Notes: generated from the sequence alone by a model not told the origin. A stretch of 64,000 nucleotides of DNA from DAOTXS01 sp034435055 (GCA_034435055.1 DAOTXS010000039.1:1-64000), one strand, 5' to 3'. Positions 18,772 through 27,896 are shown, numbered from the stretch's first letter. A program made the numbers and translations.

Positions 18772-20137
18772 AGATCATTTAGCGTTGGTGGCGCTCTTGC
18801 TCCTTGCTGATGCAATCGCAATTTATGCCGCGCTGAATGTCGCCTTCTACGTGCGGTACAATCTCGATTGGTCGTTCATTGAAAAACTGGTGCCGATCAC
18901 CGAACGGTACGAAGTGATGATTCCACTTGCGGTGCCGTTGTGGCTGATCCTTTTTGCCTTCAATCAATTGTACGATTTGCGACATTTGTTGGCGGGTTTA
19001 CAAGAGTACGGCAAAATTATCGTGGCGTGCACGCTCGGCATTCTCATTCTCATCGTCCTAAGTTTTATCGAGCCGAATCTGAGCGTCTCGCGCAGTTGGC
19101 TGGTTTTTTGCTGGTTCTTGGCAATCCTGTTTGTCGGCGCGGAACGATTTTTGATTCGGCGGATCGTGCGCGTGATGCGCGGGCGCGGCTATTTTCTGAC
19201 GCGCGCACTCATCGTTGGCGCGAACGAACACGCCCAAGCGATTGCGCGCCAACTTGCGCCGGCAACACAATCGGGCGTACACGTCATCGGCTTTGTCGAT
19301 GATTATCTGCCCCTCGATTCCCGGGTCCTGGGCGATCTGCGCGTACTCGAACGTCCCACCGCGCTCGCGCGGGTGGCAAGTGAAATGCACGCGACCGAAG
19401 CCATCGTGGTGCAAGGCGCGATTGCGTGGGAAAGTTTCATGGAGATTATCACGCAAAGCGCGTCGGCGCTGAGCGAGGTTCAAATCAAATTGTCGCCCGG
19501 TTTTTACGAGCTACTCTCCACCGGCGTAACATTGAGTCACGAAGGATTTGTGCCGTTGCTCGCGTTGGAAAAAAATCGCATCACCGGCGTCGATGCGTTG
19601 TTGAAAAACATTTTGGATTACGGGTTGGCGACGATTGCCTTGATCGTCGTGAGTCCAATCATCGCGATTGCCGCGTTGCTGGTGCGACTTGCGGCGCGCG
19701 GTTCAGTTTTCGAGCCGTACTATGTTTTGGGGGCGGGACAAAAACCCTTCACCACTTGGAAGTTCCGCACGCATTTGGCAGACCCGGCACGCAACACGGA
19801 AGATCACGCTTTTGCGAAATCGATGTATCGAATGGGGTTGGACAAACTGCCGCAGTTCATCAACATTTTGCGCGGCGAGATGAGTTTTGTTGGTCCGCGT
19901 CCAATCCCGGCGGCGCGCGCGTCGATTTATCGAGAATGGTTGCCCACGTTGCTCGCGGTCAAGCCGGGGTTCACCGGTCCCTGGGTGGTTGCGGGGCGAG
20001 ACGTGCAAACGCTCGAAGATGAAATTCGTCTAGATTTGTATTACATTCGCCGGTGGACGATTTGGTTGGACTTGCAAATTCTCTTGCAAACATTACTCCG
20101 ATTATTTGAGGGTGTGCGTCCGGTAACAAAAAGATGA
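18761..20137 (+). CDS. polyisoprenyl-phosphate sugar transferase with altered catalytic dyad
   Basis: 458 aa, WbaP/WcaJ-type layout: four N-terminal membrane segments, a CoA-binding-like Rossmann domain (LIVGANEHAQAIARQL, about residues 148-165), then the C-terminal sugar transferase domain (about 280-450). That domain keeps LDYGLATIALIVVSP and ILRGEMSFVGPRP. However, where the other two family members of this locus have Asp-Glu, this one has Asp361-Lys362 (MGLDKLPQFI). The nucleophile Asp is kept and the Glu is lost, so activity or specificity may differ. Overlaps the GHMP kinase by 11 bases and the next gene by 4. Confidence 0.82.
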   Translation: MRRKDHLALVALLLLADAIAIYAALNVAFYVRYNLDWSFIEKLVPITERYEVMIPLAVPLWLILFAFNQLYDLRHLLAGLQEYGKIIVACTLGILILIVLSFIEPNLSVSRSWLVFCWFLAILFVGAERFLIRRIVRVMRGRGYFLTRALIVGANEHAQAIARQLAPATQSGVHVIGFVDDYLPLDSRVLGDLRVLERPTALARVASEMHATEAIVVQGAIAWESFMEIITQSASALSEVQIKLSPGFYELLSTGVTLSHEGFVPLLALEKNRITGVDALLKNILDYGLATIALIVVSPIIAIAALLVRLAARGSVFEPYYVLGAGQKPFTTWKFRTHLADPARNTEDHAFAKSMYRMGLDKLPQFINILRGEMSFVGPRPIPAARASIYREWLPTLLAVKPGFTGPWVVAGRDVQTLEDEIRLDLYYIRRWTIWLDLQILLQTLLRLFEGVRPVTKR

Positions 20138-20724
20138 TCGATGACCGCAATCTATCAAAACAATTGCGCCGCGCGATATTTCTCGACCGCGATGGCGTCA
20201 TCAATGTCAATCGTCCCGATCACGTCAAGTCGTGGGACGAATTTATTTTTTTGCCGCGCGCGCTGGATGCTTTGCGCCAAATCGCGTCAAGCGAATTTGC
20301 GATCGTCGTGATCACCAATCAATCGACCATCGGGCGCGGCACAACCTCTGAAGCGACCGTGCAAGCGATTCACGCGCGGATGATCGCCGAAGTTGAGCGC
20401 GCGGGCGGACGCATCGATGCCGTATATTTTTGCCCACACCGCCCGGACGATCATTGCGATTGCCGCAAGCCCCAGCCGGGAATGTATCGCCGCGCCGCGC
20501 GCGAACTCAATATCGATTTGACGCAATCGATTGTCATCGGCGATGCGTTTGCGGATATTGCCGCCGCGCATGCCATCGGCGCGCGCCCCATTCTCGTTTT
20601 GACCGGGCGCGGAGCATCGCAACACGATGAAATGACGCGCAACCGTCACACCGGCTACATCATCGTCGAGGATTTGATGAGCGCGATCGCTTGGATTGCG
20701 CACGAGGAAAATATCGCCCTATGA
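20134..20724 (+). CDS. gmhB: D-glycero-D-manno-heptose 1,7-bisphosphate phosphatase (GmhB-type HAD)
   Basis: 196 aa. The HAD nucleophile motif FLDRDGVIN (D18, D20), the Thr/Ser motif II in VVITNQSTIGRG, and KPQPGMYRRA then VIGDAFADIAAA (motifs III and IV) are all present. The Cys/His cluster CPHRPDDHCDCRKP is the zinc loop that marks GmhB. It removes the 7-phosphate from heptose bisphosphate on the way to GDP- or ADP-heptose. With the HddA-like kinase it gives two of the four steps of GDP-heptose synthesis. The isomerase (GmhA) and nucleotidyltransferase (HddC) were not seen. Confidence 0.9.
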   Translation: MIDDRNLSKQLRRAIFLDRDGVINVNRPDHVKSWDEFIFLPRALDALRQIASSEFAIVVITNQSTIGRGTTSEATVQAIHARMIAEVERAGGRIDAVYFCPHRPDDHCDCRKPQPGMYRRAARELNIDLTQSIVIGDAFADIAAAHAIGARPILVLTGRGASQHDEMTRNRHTGYIIVEDLMSAIAWIAHEENIAL

Positions 20725-22010
20725 ACGCGGTGCGGTTCGCGGCGAAATGGCTTGTGCGTTTAGAAATCGTTTTGCTCACGCCGATCTATGGGTATTTTGT
20801 TTTCACCGATCACGTTCCCTCCATCGCGTTTGGCTTGATTGCATTGATCTGGCTCGCGCGCTGGTACAATACCGGGCGCCTAACTCGCACCACGCTGTTC
20901 GATTTACCCATTCTCTTATTGCTCGCGTGTCTGCCGGTCAGTTACGCGGTTTCGATTTACACGTGGCAGAGTTTACCCAAAGTGTACGGCGTGGTTTTGA
21001 GCATCGCGTTTTTTTATGCGACGGTCAACGCGATGGCGACGCGGCACGATTTACAATGGGCAACTTTATGGCTTGTGGTTGTTTGCGCCGGGATTGCGCT
21101 TGCCGGGTTGATCGGCACGGACTGGGCGCAAGGTAAAATAATTTCCGCGTCATTCCTCTACGATAACTTGCCGCGATTCGTTCAAGGCGTTCCGCGTTCG
21201 ATTGCCGGCGGATTTGCGCGCAACGGAGTTGGTGGGACGCTGGCGTTGACGATTCCCTTTCTGTTTGCGCTTTTAATCGACCGCCGACCGCTGACCGCCG
21301 ACCGCAATCAGCGTGGGCTGGCGCTGATCGCGCTGGTACTTTCCCTACTCACCCTCGCGCTCACACAATCACGCGGCGGCATTTTGGGCACAGCGGCTGG
21401 ACTGTTTGCGCTTGTCGCTTGGCGTGAACGCCGATGGTTGTGGCTTGCGGTTGCCGGTGCGGCAGGACTCGTCGCGGCGATTGCGTTGGGCTATGGCAAT
21501 CGGCTCGGCGATTTCATTTTTCGGATGGATAGCGGCGGCACGCTTGCCAGCCGTATCGAAGTGTGGCAACGCGGCTGGATGATGGTGCAGGATTTTCCCT
21601 TCACCGGGATTGGCATCGGAACCTTTAATTCCATTGCGCATTTGTTGTATCCCTTTTTCATCATCGCGCCGGGCGAAGTAGTGGCGCACGCGCATAATCA
21701 ATTTCTTGAGGTCGCCGTCGATTTAGGTATTCCCGGTTTGATGGCGTACATCGGCTTGCTCGCGGCGTTTGTCATATCATCGTGGCGGGCGTATCGTGCG
21801 ACGAACGATGCCAGTTTGCGCGCGTTGATCGTTGGTCTGTGTTGTGGTTTGTTCGCGCATCACATTTTCGGCTTGACCGATGCATTTATTCTCGGCACGA
21901 AACCCGGCGTGATGATGTGGATTTTCTTTGCATTCGTTGCCGCGCAACCGATGACCGGAGATGAAGGACGGAACCCGTCTCCGCCCTCGAGCATCGGTCA
22001 TCCATCTTGA
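20721..22010 (+). CDS. O-antigen ligase/polymerase family membrane protein (second copy)
   Basis: 429 aa, about 10-12 membrane segments, ATG overlapping the gmhB stop. The conserved Wzy_C region has ALTQSRGGILGTAAGL, then LASRIEVWQRGWMMVQDFPFTGIG and EVVAHAHNQFLEVAVDLGIPG. The H-x2-N in the last motif is typical of O-antigen ligases. It matches the family better than the first copy does. A 28-base run of four 7-base tandem units (21278-21305) lies in frame in a short loop, and the last 20 residues are a Pro/Ser-rich tail not expected in the family. Confidence 0.85.
   Translation: MNAVRFAAKWLVRLEIVLLTPIYGYFVFTDHVPSIAFGLIALIWLARWYNTGRLTRTTLFDLPILLLLACLPVSYAVSIYTWQSLPKVYGVVLSIAFFYATVNAMATRHDLQWATLWLVVVCAGIALAGLIGTDWAQGKIISASFLYDNLPRFVQGVPRSIAGGFARNGVGGTLALTIPFLFALLIDRRPLTADRNQRGLALIALVLSLLTLALTQSRGGILGTAAGLFALVAWRERRWLWLAVAGAAGLVAAIALGYGNRLGDFIFRMDSGGTLASRIEVWQRGWMMVQDFPFTGIGIGTFNSIAHLLYPFFIIAPGEVVAHAHNQFLEVAVDLGIPGLMAYIGLLAAFVISSWRAYRATNDASLRALIVGLCCGLFAHHIFGLTDAFILGTKPGVMMWIFFAFVAAQPMTGDEGRNPSPPSSIGHPS
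21278..21305 (+). repeat. four tandem 7-base units inside the second polymerase gene
   Basis: Four consecutive copies of (C/T)GACCGC are read in frame and encode an Asp/Arg-rich loop (DRRPLTADRN) between two hydrophobic segments. Three copies are identical and the third begins with T instead of C. Confidence 0.75.
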
Positions 22011-22017
22011 TTTGTAA

Positions 22018-23013
22018 ATGACTATTCGTTTTTGGCAAACCAATTGGTTCCGCGTAACCCTGGGCACACTGGTCAGCATTGTCTTTCTCCTGCTCGCGTT
22101 GAAAGATGTTCCGCTCGGTGATGTGGCGGAGGCATTCACGCGCGTCAACTATTTTTGGATTCTAGTTGCCGTCTTTGGCATGTTGTTGCAATCGTGGTTG
22201 CGTGCGTGGCGCTGGGTTACGTTATACTATCCATTGCAACGCGGTTTGCGCGTGTGGCAAATGTTTGGTATCGTGTTGATCGGACAGATGTTGAACATCG
22301 TGATTCCGTGGCGCGTGGGCGAATTGGCGCGCATCTACTTGATGGGGGAAATCGAAAAACGGAGTAAGGCGCAAACGCTGGCGACGCTCGGCGTCGAAAA
22401 AATTTTTGATACGTTGATGCTCTTTTTGCTTCTGATCATCATCCCGCTCTTTATGACTTTGCCGGCGTGGTTGGAACGCCCGCGCGAAGGAATTGTTTTG
22501 CTCACCGTGGTGCTGTTCGTCGCTGCGGTGGGGTTGATGCTTTCGCGCGACTGGGTCGTCAAATTGCTCGAACATATTCGCGTCCCGTTCAGCCAAAAAT
22601 CGTTGGGCGAGCTTGCGCACCTCGCGCTTGGCAGTCTCGATGTGCTCAAGCGTGTCGATTTGCATCTGTGGCTGCAAATGCTCTCGGTAACGACCTGGCT
22701 CATTGGCGTCGTGATCAACATTTTCGTTTTCTTTGCGCTAGATTTGCAATTGCCGTGGATCAGCGCATTCTTGCTGATGGCGGTGTTGATGGTTGGCGGC
22801 ATTGTGCCATCCTCGCCGGGGAAAATCGGCGTGTTTCAATATCTGTGCATTCTCACCCTCGGACTGTTTGGCGTCGATAAAAGCATCGGACTGACGTACG
22901 GCATTTTGCTTTACCTCGTCGCGTACGGCACGCCGATGGTTGGCGGCATTGTGGCGTTGTGGTTAGGCGGAATCAATTTGCAACGTCTCACGAGCGAGCC
23001 GGTGAATCAATGA
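22018..23013 (+). CDS. LPG-synthase TM-region-like (UPF0104/AglD-type) membrane protein
   Basis: 331 aa with about eight membrane segments. RAWRWVTLYYP, IGQMLNIVIPWRVGELARIYLMG and then GGIVPSSPGKIGVFQYLC are the conserved motifs of PF03706, the flippase-like transmembrane domain of lysylphosphatidylglycerol synthases and archaeal AglD relatives. The aminoacyl-transferase domain of MprF is absent. Stand-alone members in glycan loci are thought to help move lipid-linked sugars across the membrane. Its stop overlaps the next ATG (ATGA). Confidence 0.8.
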   Translation: MTIRFWQTNWFRVTLGTLVSIVFLLLALKDVPLGDVAEAFTRVNYFWILVAVFGMLLQSWLRAWRWVTLYYPLQRGLRVWQMFGIVLIGQMLNIVIPWRVGELARIYLMGEIEKRSKAQTLATLGVEKIFDTLMLFLLLIIIPLFMTLPAWLERPREGIVLLTVVLFVAAVGLMLSRDWVVKLLEHIRVPFSQKSLGELAHLALGSLDVLKRVDLHLWLQMLSVTTWLIGVVINIFVFFALDLQLPWISAFLLMAVLMVGGIVPSSPGKIGVFQYLCILTLGLFGVDKSIGLTYGILLYLVAYGTPMVGGIVALWLGGINLQRLTSEPVNQ

Positions 23014-23966
23014 TTTCGATCATCGTCCCAGCGTTCAACGTCGAGAAATCAATTGGTGCGTGTCTGGAGGCGTTGTTGACACAAACTTTGCCGCGCGATC
23101 AGTACGAAATCATCGTCGTCGATGATGGTTCGACCGATGGAACACGTGCACGGGCTGAATCGAAAAACGTGCAAGTGATTGCGCAACCGAATCGCGGTGC
23201 GGGCGCGGCGCGTAACACGGGCGCACAACACGCGCGCGGCGACCTTGTGTTGTTCATCGATGCCGATTCGGTGCCGGACGCGCGCTGGCTCGAAAAAATG
23301 ATCGCGCCGTTTGCGGACGCCAACGTGGCGGGTGTGAGCGGCGAGAAAAAAACACGGCAGAAAAATTTGTGGGCGCGTTACGTCCAAGCCGAGTACGATT
23401 ACAAGTACGACCGCATCGCCGCGCATCGCCACATTGATTTTATCGATTCGTCAACGGCGGCGTATCGCCGTGATGTGTTTCTGGCGAACGATGGTTTTGA
23501 CACAACGTTGAGCGAGGCGGAAGATGTGGAATTGTCGTTTCGTTTGGCGGAGCGCGGTTATCGAATGGTTTTGACGCGCGACGCGATCACATTGCATACC
23601 CACCCGGAATCGTTAGGAGAATTCTTGCGCCGCAAATATCGGTACGCGATTTGGCGCGCGCTGGTGTACGCGCGTTTTCCCCGCAAAGCCGCGCGCGACA
23701 CGCGCACGCCGCCATCGCAAAAATTTCAAGTGGCGTTGGCATTCTTGTTAGCACTGTCGATGATGGTCGCGATGTTTTGGACGAATGCTCTTTGGATCGC
23801 GTTAGCATTGATCGGCTTGTTTTTCGCGTCGACGATTCCGTTCGCGGCGTACTGTTGGCGCGCGAGTCCATTGCTCGCGTGCGTTGCGCCGATCACGCTT
23901 TTGCTCGCCGCGTACGCCGGCGGCGCTGGCGCCATCGTGGGCATGTTCAAGACGAGGTTGCGATGA
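23010..23966 (+). CDS. GT2 family glycosyltransferase with C-terminal membrane segments
   Basis: 318 aa. The GT-A domain shows MISIIVPAFNVEKSI, VVDDGSTDGTRARAE, AARNTGAQHARGDLVLFIDAD (the D-x-D metal site) and GFDTTLSEAEDVELSFRL (the catalytic ED region). Two hydrophobic helices at about 245-310 anchor it. The ATG at 23010 overlaps the upstream stop; longer frames lie inside the flippase-like gene. Adds a sugar to a lipid-linked intermediate; the sugar is unknown. Confidence 0.87.
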   Translation: MISIIVPAFNVEKSIGACLEALLTQTLPRDQYEIIVVDDGSTDGTRARAESKNVQVIAQPNRGAGAARNTGAQHARGDLVLFIDADSVPDARWLEKMIAPFADANVAGVSGEKKTRQKNLWARYVQAEYDYKYDRIAAHRHIDFIDSSTAAYRRDVFLANDGFDTTLSEAEDVELSFRLAERGYRMVLTRDAITLHTHPESLGEFLRRKYRYAIWRALVYARFPRKAARDTRTPPSQKFQVALAFLLALSMMVAMFWTNALWIALALIGLFFASTIPFAAYCWRASPLLACVAPITLLLAAYAGGAGAIVGMFKTRLR

Positions 23967-25336
23967 GAGAGCGGCGTTTGTTTCTGGTGTTCGTCGATGT
24001 GTTGCTCATCAACGCGGCGGTCGTGCTGGCGTTCGCCGTGTGGTCGGCGCGCGGCGATATTGCGTTCAGCGTACTGTTAAGCGAGCAAACTCATTGGTTC
24101 GTTATTCTCTCGGCGTTGTGGCTAGCGTTTGAATTTTCGAGCGGACTGTACGATTTGAGCGTCGTGATTCAATTCGAGGCGACCGTGCGCGGGCTGGTTC
24201 AAACATTTACGCTCGCGGTCATCACGTACCTGGTTCTCTTTTTCTTTGTGCCTACCGAATTGCCGCGCGGCATCGTTGTGTATCACGGCGTGGCGGCGGT
24301 GGGGTTGATTGGATTGTGGCGCGGCATTTACGTGCGCTTTGCGCCGCTGGCGCCATTTCGCCGGCGCGCGTTGATTGTTGGCGCGGGACGGTCGGGACAA
24401 ACGATTGCAACAACCATTCAATCGGAATTTCATCCGCATTACGATCTCGTCGGTTTTATCGACGATGATTCCGCCAAGCGCGTGATCACATTGTGTAACT
24501 TGAACGTGTTGGGCGGTCAAACGGAATTGCTGTCGATTGTCCGACAGCATCGCGTCGAAGAAATCATTCTGGCGATCACTCACGGTTTGTCCGAGGGTTT
24601 GTTCCGCGCGATTCTCGATGCGAAAGAGATCGGCGTCAAAGTTACACCGATGCCGGTTCTATTCGAGCAAATCACCGGGCGCGTCCCCGTCGAGTACGTC
24701 GGCGATAGCTGGTACGTTGCGTTGCCGCTCGACAACGCATCGACGAGCGGGCTGTCGTCGGTGATCAAGCGCGCGTTCGATATTGTCGCCGCCAGTTTCG
24801 GTTTGTTGCTCTTTGGGGTAATGTTGCCGTTCATCGCGCTCGCTATCCGGCTCGATTCGCGCGGATCGATTTTCTATGCACAAGCGCGCGTGGGGCAGGG
24901 CGGCAAGATTTTCACGGTAAACAAATTGCGCACGATGGTGACGGATGCAGAACAAGCCGGGCGGGCGGTGTGGGCAAGCAAGAACGATCCGCGGATTACG
25001 CGCGTGGGAAAAATTTTGCGCAAGACGCATCTCGATGAGTTGCCGCAGTTGTGGAATATTTTGCGCGGTGAGATGAGTGTGGTGGGCCCGCGTCCCGAAC
25101 GCCCGGAATTTGTCGCGCAGTTGGAAAAGCAAATTCCATTTTATCGCTTGCGGCACTCGGTCAAGCCGGGAATGGCGGGGTGGGCGCTCATCAAAGCCGG
25201 TTACGTCGATAGTCTTGAGGATGCGCGTTTGCGCACCGAGTACGATTTGTATTACATCAAACACCAGTCGTTCGGCTTTGATTTGTGGATTTTGTTTCGC
25301 ACGGTTGGGCAGGTGTTGATGTTTCGAGGACAGTGA
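23963..25336 (+). CDS. polyisoprenyl-phosphate sugar transferase (WbaP/EpsE-like)
   Basis: 457 aa, third phosphoglycosyl transferase of the locus. Four N-terminal membrane helices are followed by a CoA-binding-like domain (LIVGAGRSGQTIATTI near residue 138) and the catalytic domain. The domain holds IKRAFDIVAASFGLLLFG, VNKLRTMVTDAEQAG and LDELPQLWNILRGEMSVVGPRP, with the dyad at D358-E359. It closes with the expected YDLYYIKHQSFGFDLWIL. It attaches the first phosphosugar to undecaprenyl phosphate. Last gene of the overlapping glycan operon; 137 bases separate it from hsdR. Confidence 0.9.
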   Translation: MRERRLFLVFVDVLLINAAVVLAFAVWSARGDIAFSVLLSEQTHWFVILSALWLAFEFSSGLYDLSVVIQFEATVRGLVQTFTLAVITYLVLFFFVPTELPRGIVVYHGVAAVGLIGLWRGIYVRFAPLAPFRRRALIVGAGRSGQTIATTIQSEFHPHYDLVGFIDDDSAKRVITLCNLNVLGGQTELLSIVRQHRVEEIILAITHGLSEGLFRAILDAKEIGVKVTPMPVLFEQITGRVPVEYVGDSWYVALPLDNASTSGLSSVIKRAFDIVAASFGLLLFGVMLPFIALAIRLDSRGSIFYAQARVGQGGKIFTVNKLRTMVTDAEQAGRAVWASKNDPRITRVGKILRKTHLDELPQLWNILRGEMSVVGPRPERPEFVAQLEKQIPFYRLRHSVKPGMAGWALIKAGYVDSLEDARLRTEYDLYYIKHQSFGFDLWILFRTVGQVLMFRGQ

Positions 25337-25415
25337 AGGAATTTTCGATTGCAGATTTATGATTTGAACCCATTCTTGCCGAGAAGCCGGGTTTCTTGTT
25401 TGCATTGTGGATTTC

Positions 25416-25444
25416 TTGTGAAAAGCAAAAGGCGAGGATATAAT
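25416..25444 (+). promoter_or_regulatory. promoter of the restriction-modification operon
   Basis: TTGTGA at 25416-25421 and a consensus TATAAT at 25439-25444 are spaced by 17 bases, 29 bases before the hsdR start. The preceding stretch (25337-25415) contains GAGAAGCCGGGTTTCTTG, which looks like a short dispersed intergenic repeat, and no gene. Confidence 0.65.
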
Positions 25445-25473
25445 CGAATGGCACGATTTCTCGGAGTGATGCA

Positions 25474-27825
25474 ATGACTGAAGCCGACACTTGTCGAACG
25501 TACGTTGTGCCAAAACTGCATACTGCGGGTTGGAGTGATGAGCAAATCCGCGAGCAAGTGACGTTCACGGATGGGCGCATCATCCCTATCGGCGCGGGAC
25601 ACACGCGCAAGCAAGGCAAGCGCGCGGATTATATTCTACGCTATCGCGCCGATTTTCCCATCGCGGTTGTCGAAGCCAAAGCCGAATACAAAAACCCAGG
25701 CGACGGATTGCAGCAAGCGATGGACTATGCCGAGATCCTGGGTTATCGCTTTGCATATTCCACGAACGGCAAAGGCATTGTCGAGCACGATTATTCAACG
25801 GGAGTGGAACGCAAACTCGACGAATTTCCTTCGCCCGATGAATTGTGGCGGCGTTATCGCGGCGATGTCCAACTATACAAAGACAAAGACGCTGAAGATT
25901 TGCTCTTTCCCTTTCATCGAGAAGTGGGAGGCAAGCAACCGCGTTATTATCAGGAGTTGGCAATCAATCGCGCCGTCCAAGCCGTCGTCAAAGAGCAAAA
26001 ACGAATTCTCATCACGATGGCGACAGGTACAGGCAAGACGTTTGTCGCGTTTCAAATCGTATGGAAGTTGTGGAAGTCACGACGCAAAAAGAAAATCCTT
26101 TTCCTCGCCGACCGAAACATCTTGGTGGATTACGCCAAGGCACACGACTTTTCTCCATTGGGTGATGCCGCGACCAAAATCGCCAGCCGCGCGCCCAAGA
26201 GCCGCGAGATTTTCTTCGCCATTTACCAAGCGATTGCCGACCGCGAGGATGCGCCTGGGCTTTACCGCGAATATCCGCGCGATTTCTTCGATCTAATTAT
26301 CGTGGATGAATGTCATCGCGGCAGCGCGAAGGACGAAAGCAACTGGCGACAGATTCTGGAATACTTTGAACCTGCCACGCAAATCGGGATGACTGCGACG
26401 CCCAAGCGCGACGCGAATGTAGACACCTACAATTATTTCGGCGATCCGATTTACACGTACAGCTTGAAAACAGGAATCGAAGATGGCTTTCTTGCACCGT
26501 ACCGCGTTCAACGAGTTGTGCCGAACGTGGACGCGTTGGGTTGGCGCCCCGCGCTAGGACAGCTCGATCGCTTTGGGCGCGAAATTCCTGACGGCTTGTA
26601 CGGGACGAAAGACTATGAACGACTGATTTCGATTCTCAGTCGCACGCAAGCGGTTGCCAAACATTTGACACAATACCTGCGCGCAACGGATCGAATGGCA
26701 AAGACGATTGTGTTTTGCGTTGACCAAGAACACGCGGAAGATATGCGTTACGCGCTCGCGCAAGAAAACGCCGACCTGATGAAAAAGTACCCGCACTATG
26801 TTGCGCGCGTCGTCTCGGATGAAAAGCGAATCGGGCGCGGACATCTCGACAATTTCCAAGACCCCGAAAAACCAACGCCTGTGATTGTGACGACTTCGCA
26901 AATGCTGACGACAGGCGTCGATGTGCCGACGTGCAAGAATGTGGTCTTGTTCAAACCGATTGCTTCGATTGTCGATTTCAAGCAGATTATCGGGCGCGGA
27001 ACGCGCGTGCGCGAAGAGTTTAAAAAGTTGTGGTTCACGATCATTGATTACACGGGCGCGACCTCGTTGTTTGCGGACAAGGATTTCGACGGTGAACCCG
27101 AACGACCGCCACGCATCGAAACGATTGACGCGCAGGGAAATGTCATCACGACCGAGGAAGCGGAAACTGAAAATGGTACGCCGACCGAGGAGAGCGAACC
27201 CACCGCAACATTGCCGCCGCAGTTGCAGTTCGATGAAGGACGCGAACAACCGCGCAAGTATTATGTGGACGATGTGCCTGTGGTGATTATCGCCGAGCAA
27301 GCGTATGAGTTAGACCCTGACGGGAAAATTCTTAGAACCGTCGAGTTCACTCGTTTTGCGCGCGAGCAAATTCGCCGCATCATTCCCAATGCCGAGCATC
27401 TCCGCAGAATTTGGAGCGAGGCGCAACAACGCGATGAAATCATCCAGGGATTGAAAATGCGCGGCGTGGATTTCGATCATCTTGCCAAAGTGACGCACCA
27501 ACCTGATGCTGACCCGCTCGATTTGCTCTTGTACGTCGCCTACAATGCGCCGTTGCTCTCGCGCCGCCAACGCGCAGATGCGCTGAAATCGAAACGCGCG
27601 AATTTTTTCAAAGATTTCACACCTGCCGCGCGCGAGGTGTTGGATGTGATTCTGGACAAGTACGCGGATTATGGTTTCAATCAATTGTCGGATTGGGATG
27701 ACCTGCTCAAGATTCCGCCGCTTTCGCAACAAGGCACGCCGATTGAAATTGCCGCGCGCTTTGGCGGCGCGTTGGAAATGAAGCAAGCCGTCGAAAAGAT
27801 GCAGGCATTGCTGTACGCGGAATAA
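25474..27825 (+). CDS. hsdR: type I restriction enzyme R subunit (HsdR, EcoEI-like)
   Basis: 783 aa translocating nuclease subunit. The N-terminal PD-(D/E)xK nuclease site is in DYILRYRADFP then VVEAKAEYK (E67-K69). The SF2 helicase core follows: Walker A ATGTGKT near 185, the DECH box near 279, GMTATPKRD, and motif VI QIIGRGTRVREEF. The C-terminal region (about 620-783) with ARFGGALEMKQAVEKM fits the EcoEI_R_C domain. It cuts DNA lacking the host methylation after ATP-driven translocation, in complex with HsdM and HsdS. First gene of the operon; intact. Confidence 0.95.
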   Translation: MTEADTCRTYVVPKLHTAGWSDEQIREQVTFTDGRIIPIGAGHTRKQGKRADYILRYRADFPIAVVEAKAEYKNPGDGLQQAMDYAEILGYRFAYSTNGKGIVEHDYSTGVERKLDEFPSPDELWRRYRGDVQLYKDKDAEDLLFPFHREVGGKQPRYYQELAINRAVQAVVKEQKRILITMATGTGKTFVAFQIVWKLWKSRRKKKILFLADRNILVDYAKAHDFSPLGDAATKIASRAPKSREIFFAIYQAIADREDAPGLYREYPRDFFDLIIVDECHRGSAKDESNWRQILEYFEPATQIGMTATPKRDANVDTYNYFGDPIYTYSLKTGIEDGFLAPYRVQRVVPNVDALGWRPALGQLDRFGREIPDGLYGTKDYERLISILSRTQAVAKHLTQYLRATDRMAKTIVFCVDQEHAEDMRYALAQENADLMKKYPHYVARVVSDEKRIGRGHLDNFQDPEKPTPVIVTTSQMLTTGVDVPTCKNVVLFKPIASIVDFKQIIGRGTRVREEFKKLWFTIIDYTGATSLFADKDFDGEPERPPRIETIDAQGNVITTEEAETENGTPTEESEPTATLPPQLQFDEGREQPRKYYVDDVPVVIIAEQAYELDPDGKILRTVEFTRFAREQIRRIIPNAEHLRRIWSEAQQRDEIIQGLKMRGVDFDHLAKVTHQPDADPLDLLLYVAYNAPLLSRRQRADALKSKRANFFKDFTPAAREVLDVILDKYADYGFNQLSDWDDLLKIPPLSQQGTPIEIAARFGGALEMKQAVEKMQALLYAE

Positions 27826-27830
27826 TATTT

Positions 27831-27883
27831 GTAGGGATGTTTGACAAAACGTCCAATGATAGGGCGTTTTGTCAAACGCCCCA
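27831..27883. repeat. REP-like palindrome pair A1-A2 between hsdR and hsdM
   Basis: A1 (27831-27854) has arms GGATGTTT and AAACGTCC around loop GACA (one T-G wobble). A2 (about 27860-27883) has perfect arms GGGCGTTT and AAACGCCC around loop TGTC, the complement of the A1 loop, so A2 is the inverted form of the unit. The pair resembles a two-unit BIME. Confidence 0.85.
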
Positions 27884-27896
27884 CGGCAAAACGAAT

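Noticed and set aside
25337..25473. Possible tRNA or small RNA before hsdR
   Set aside because: No cloverleaf or T-loop sequence was found; only a promoter and a short repeat-like motif are visible.
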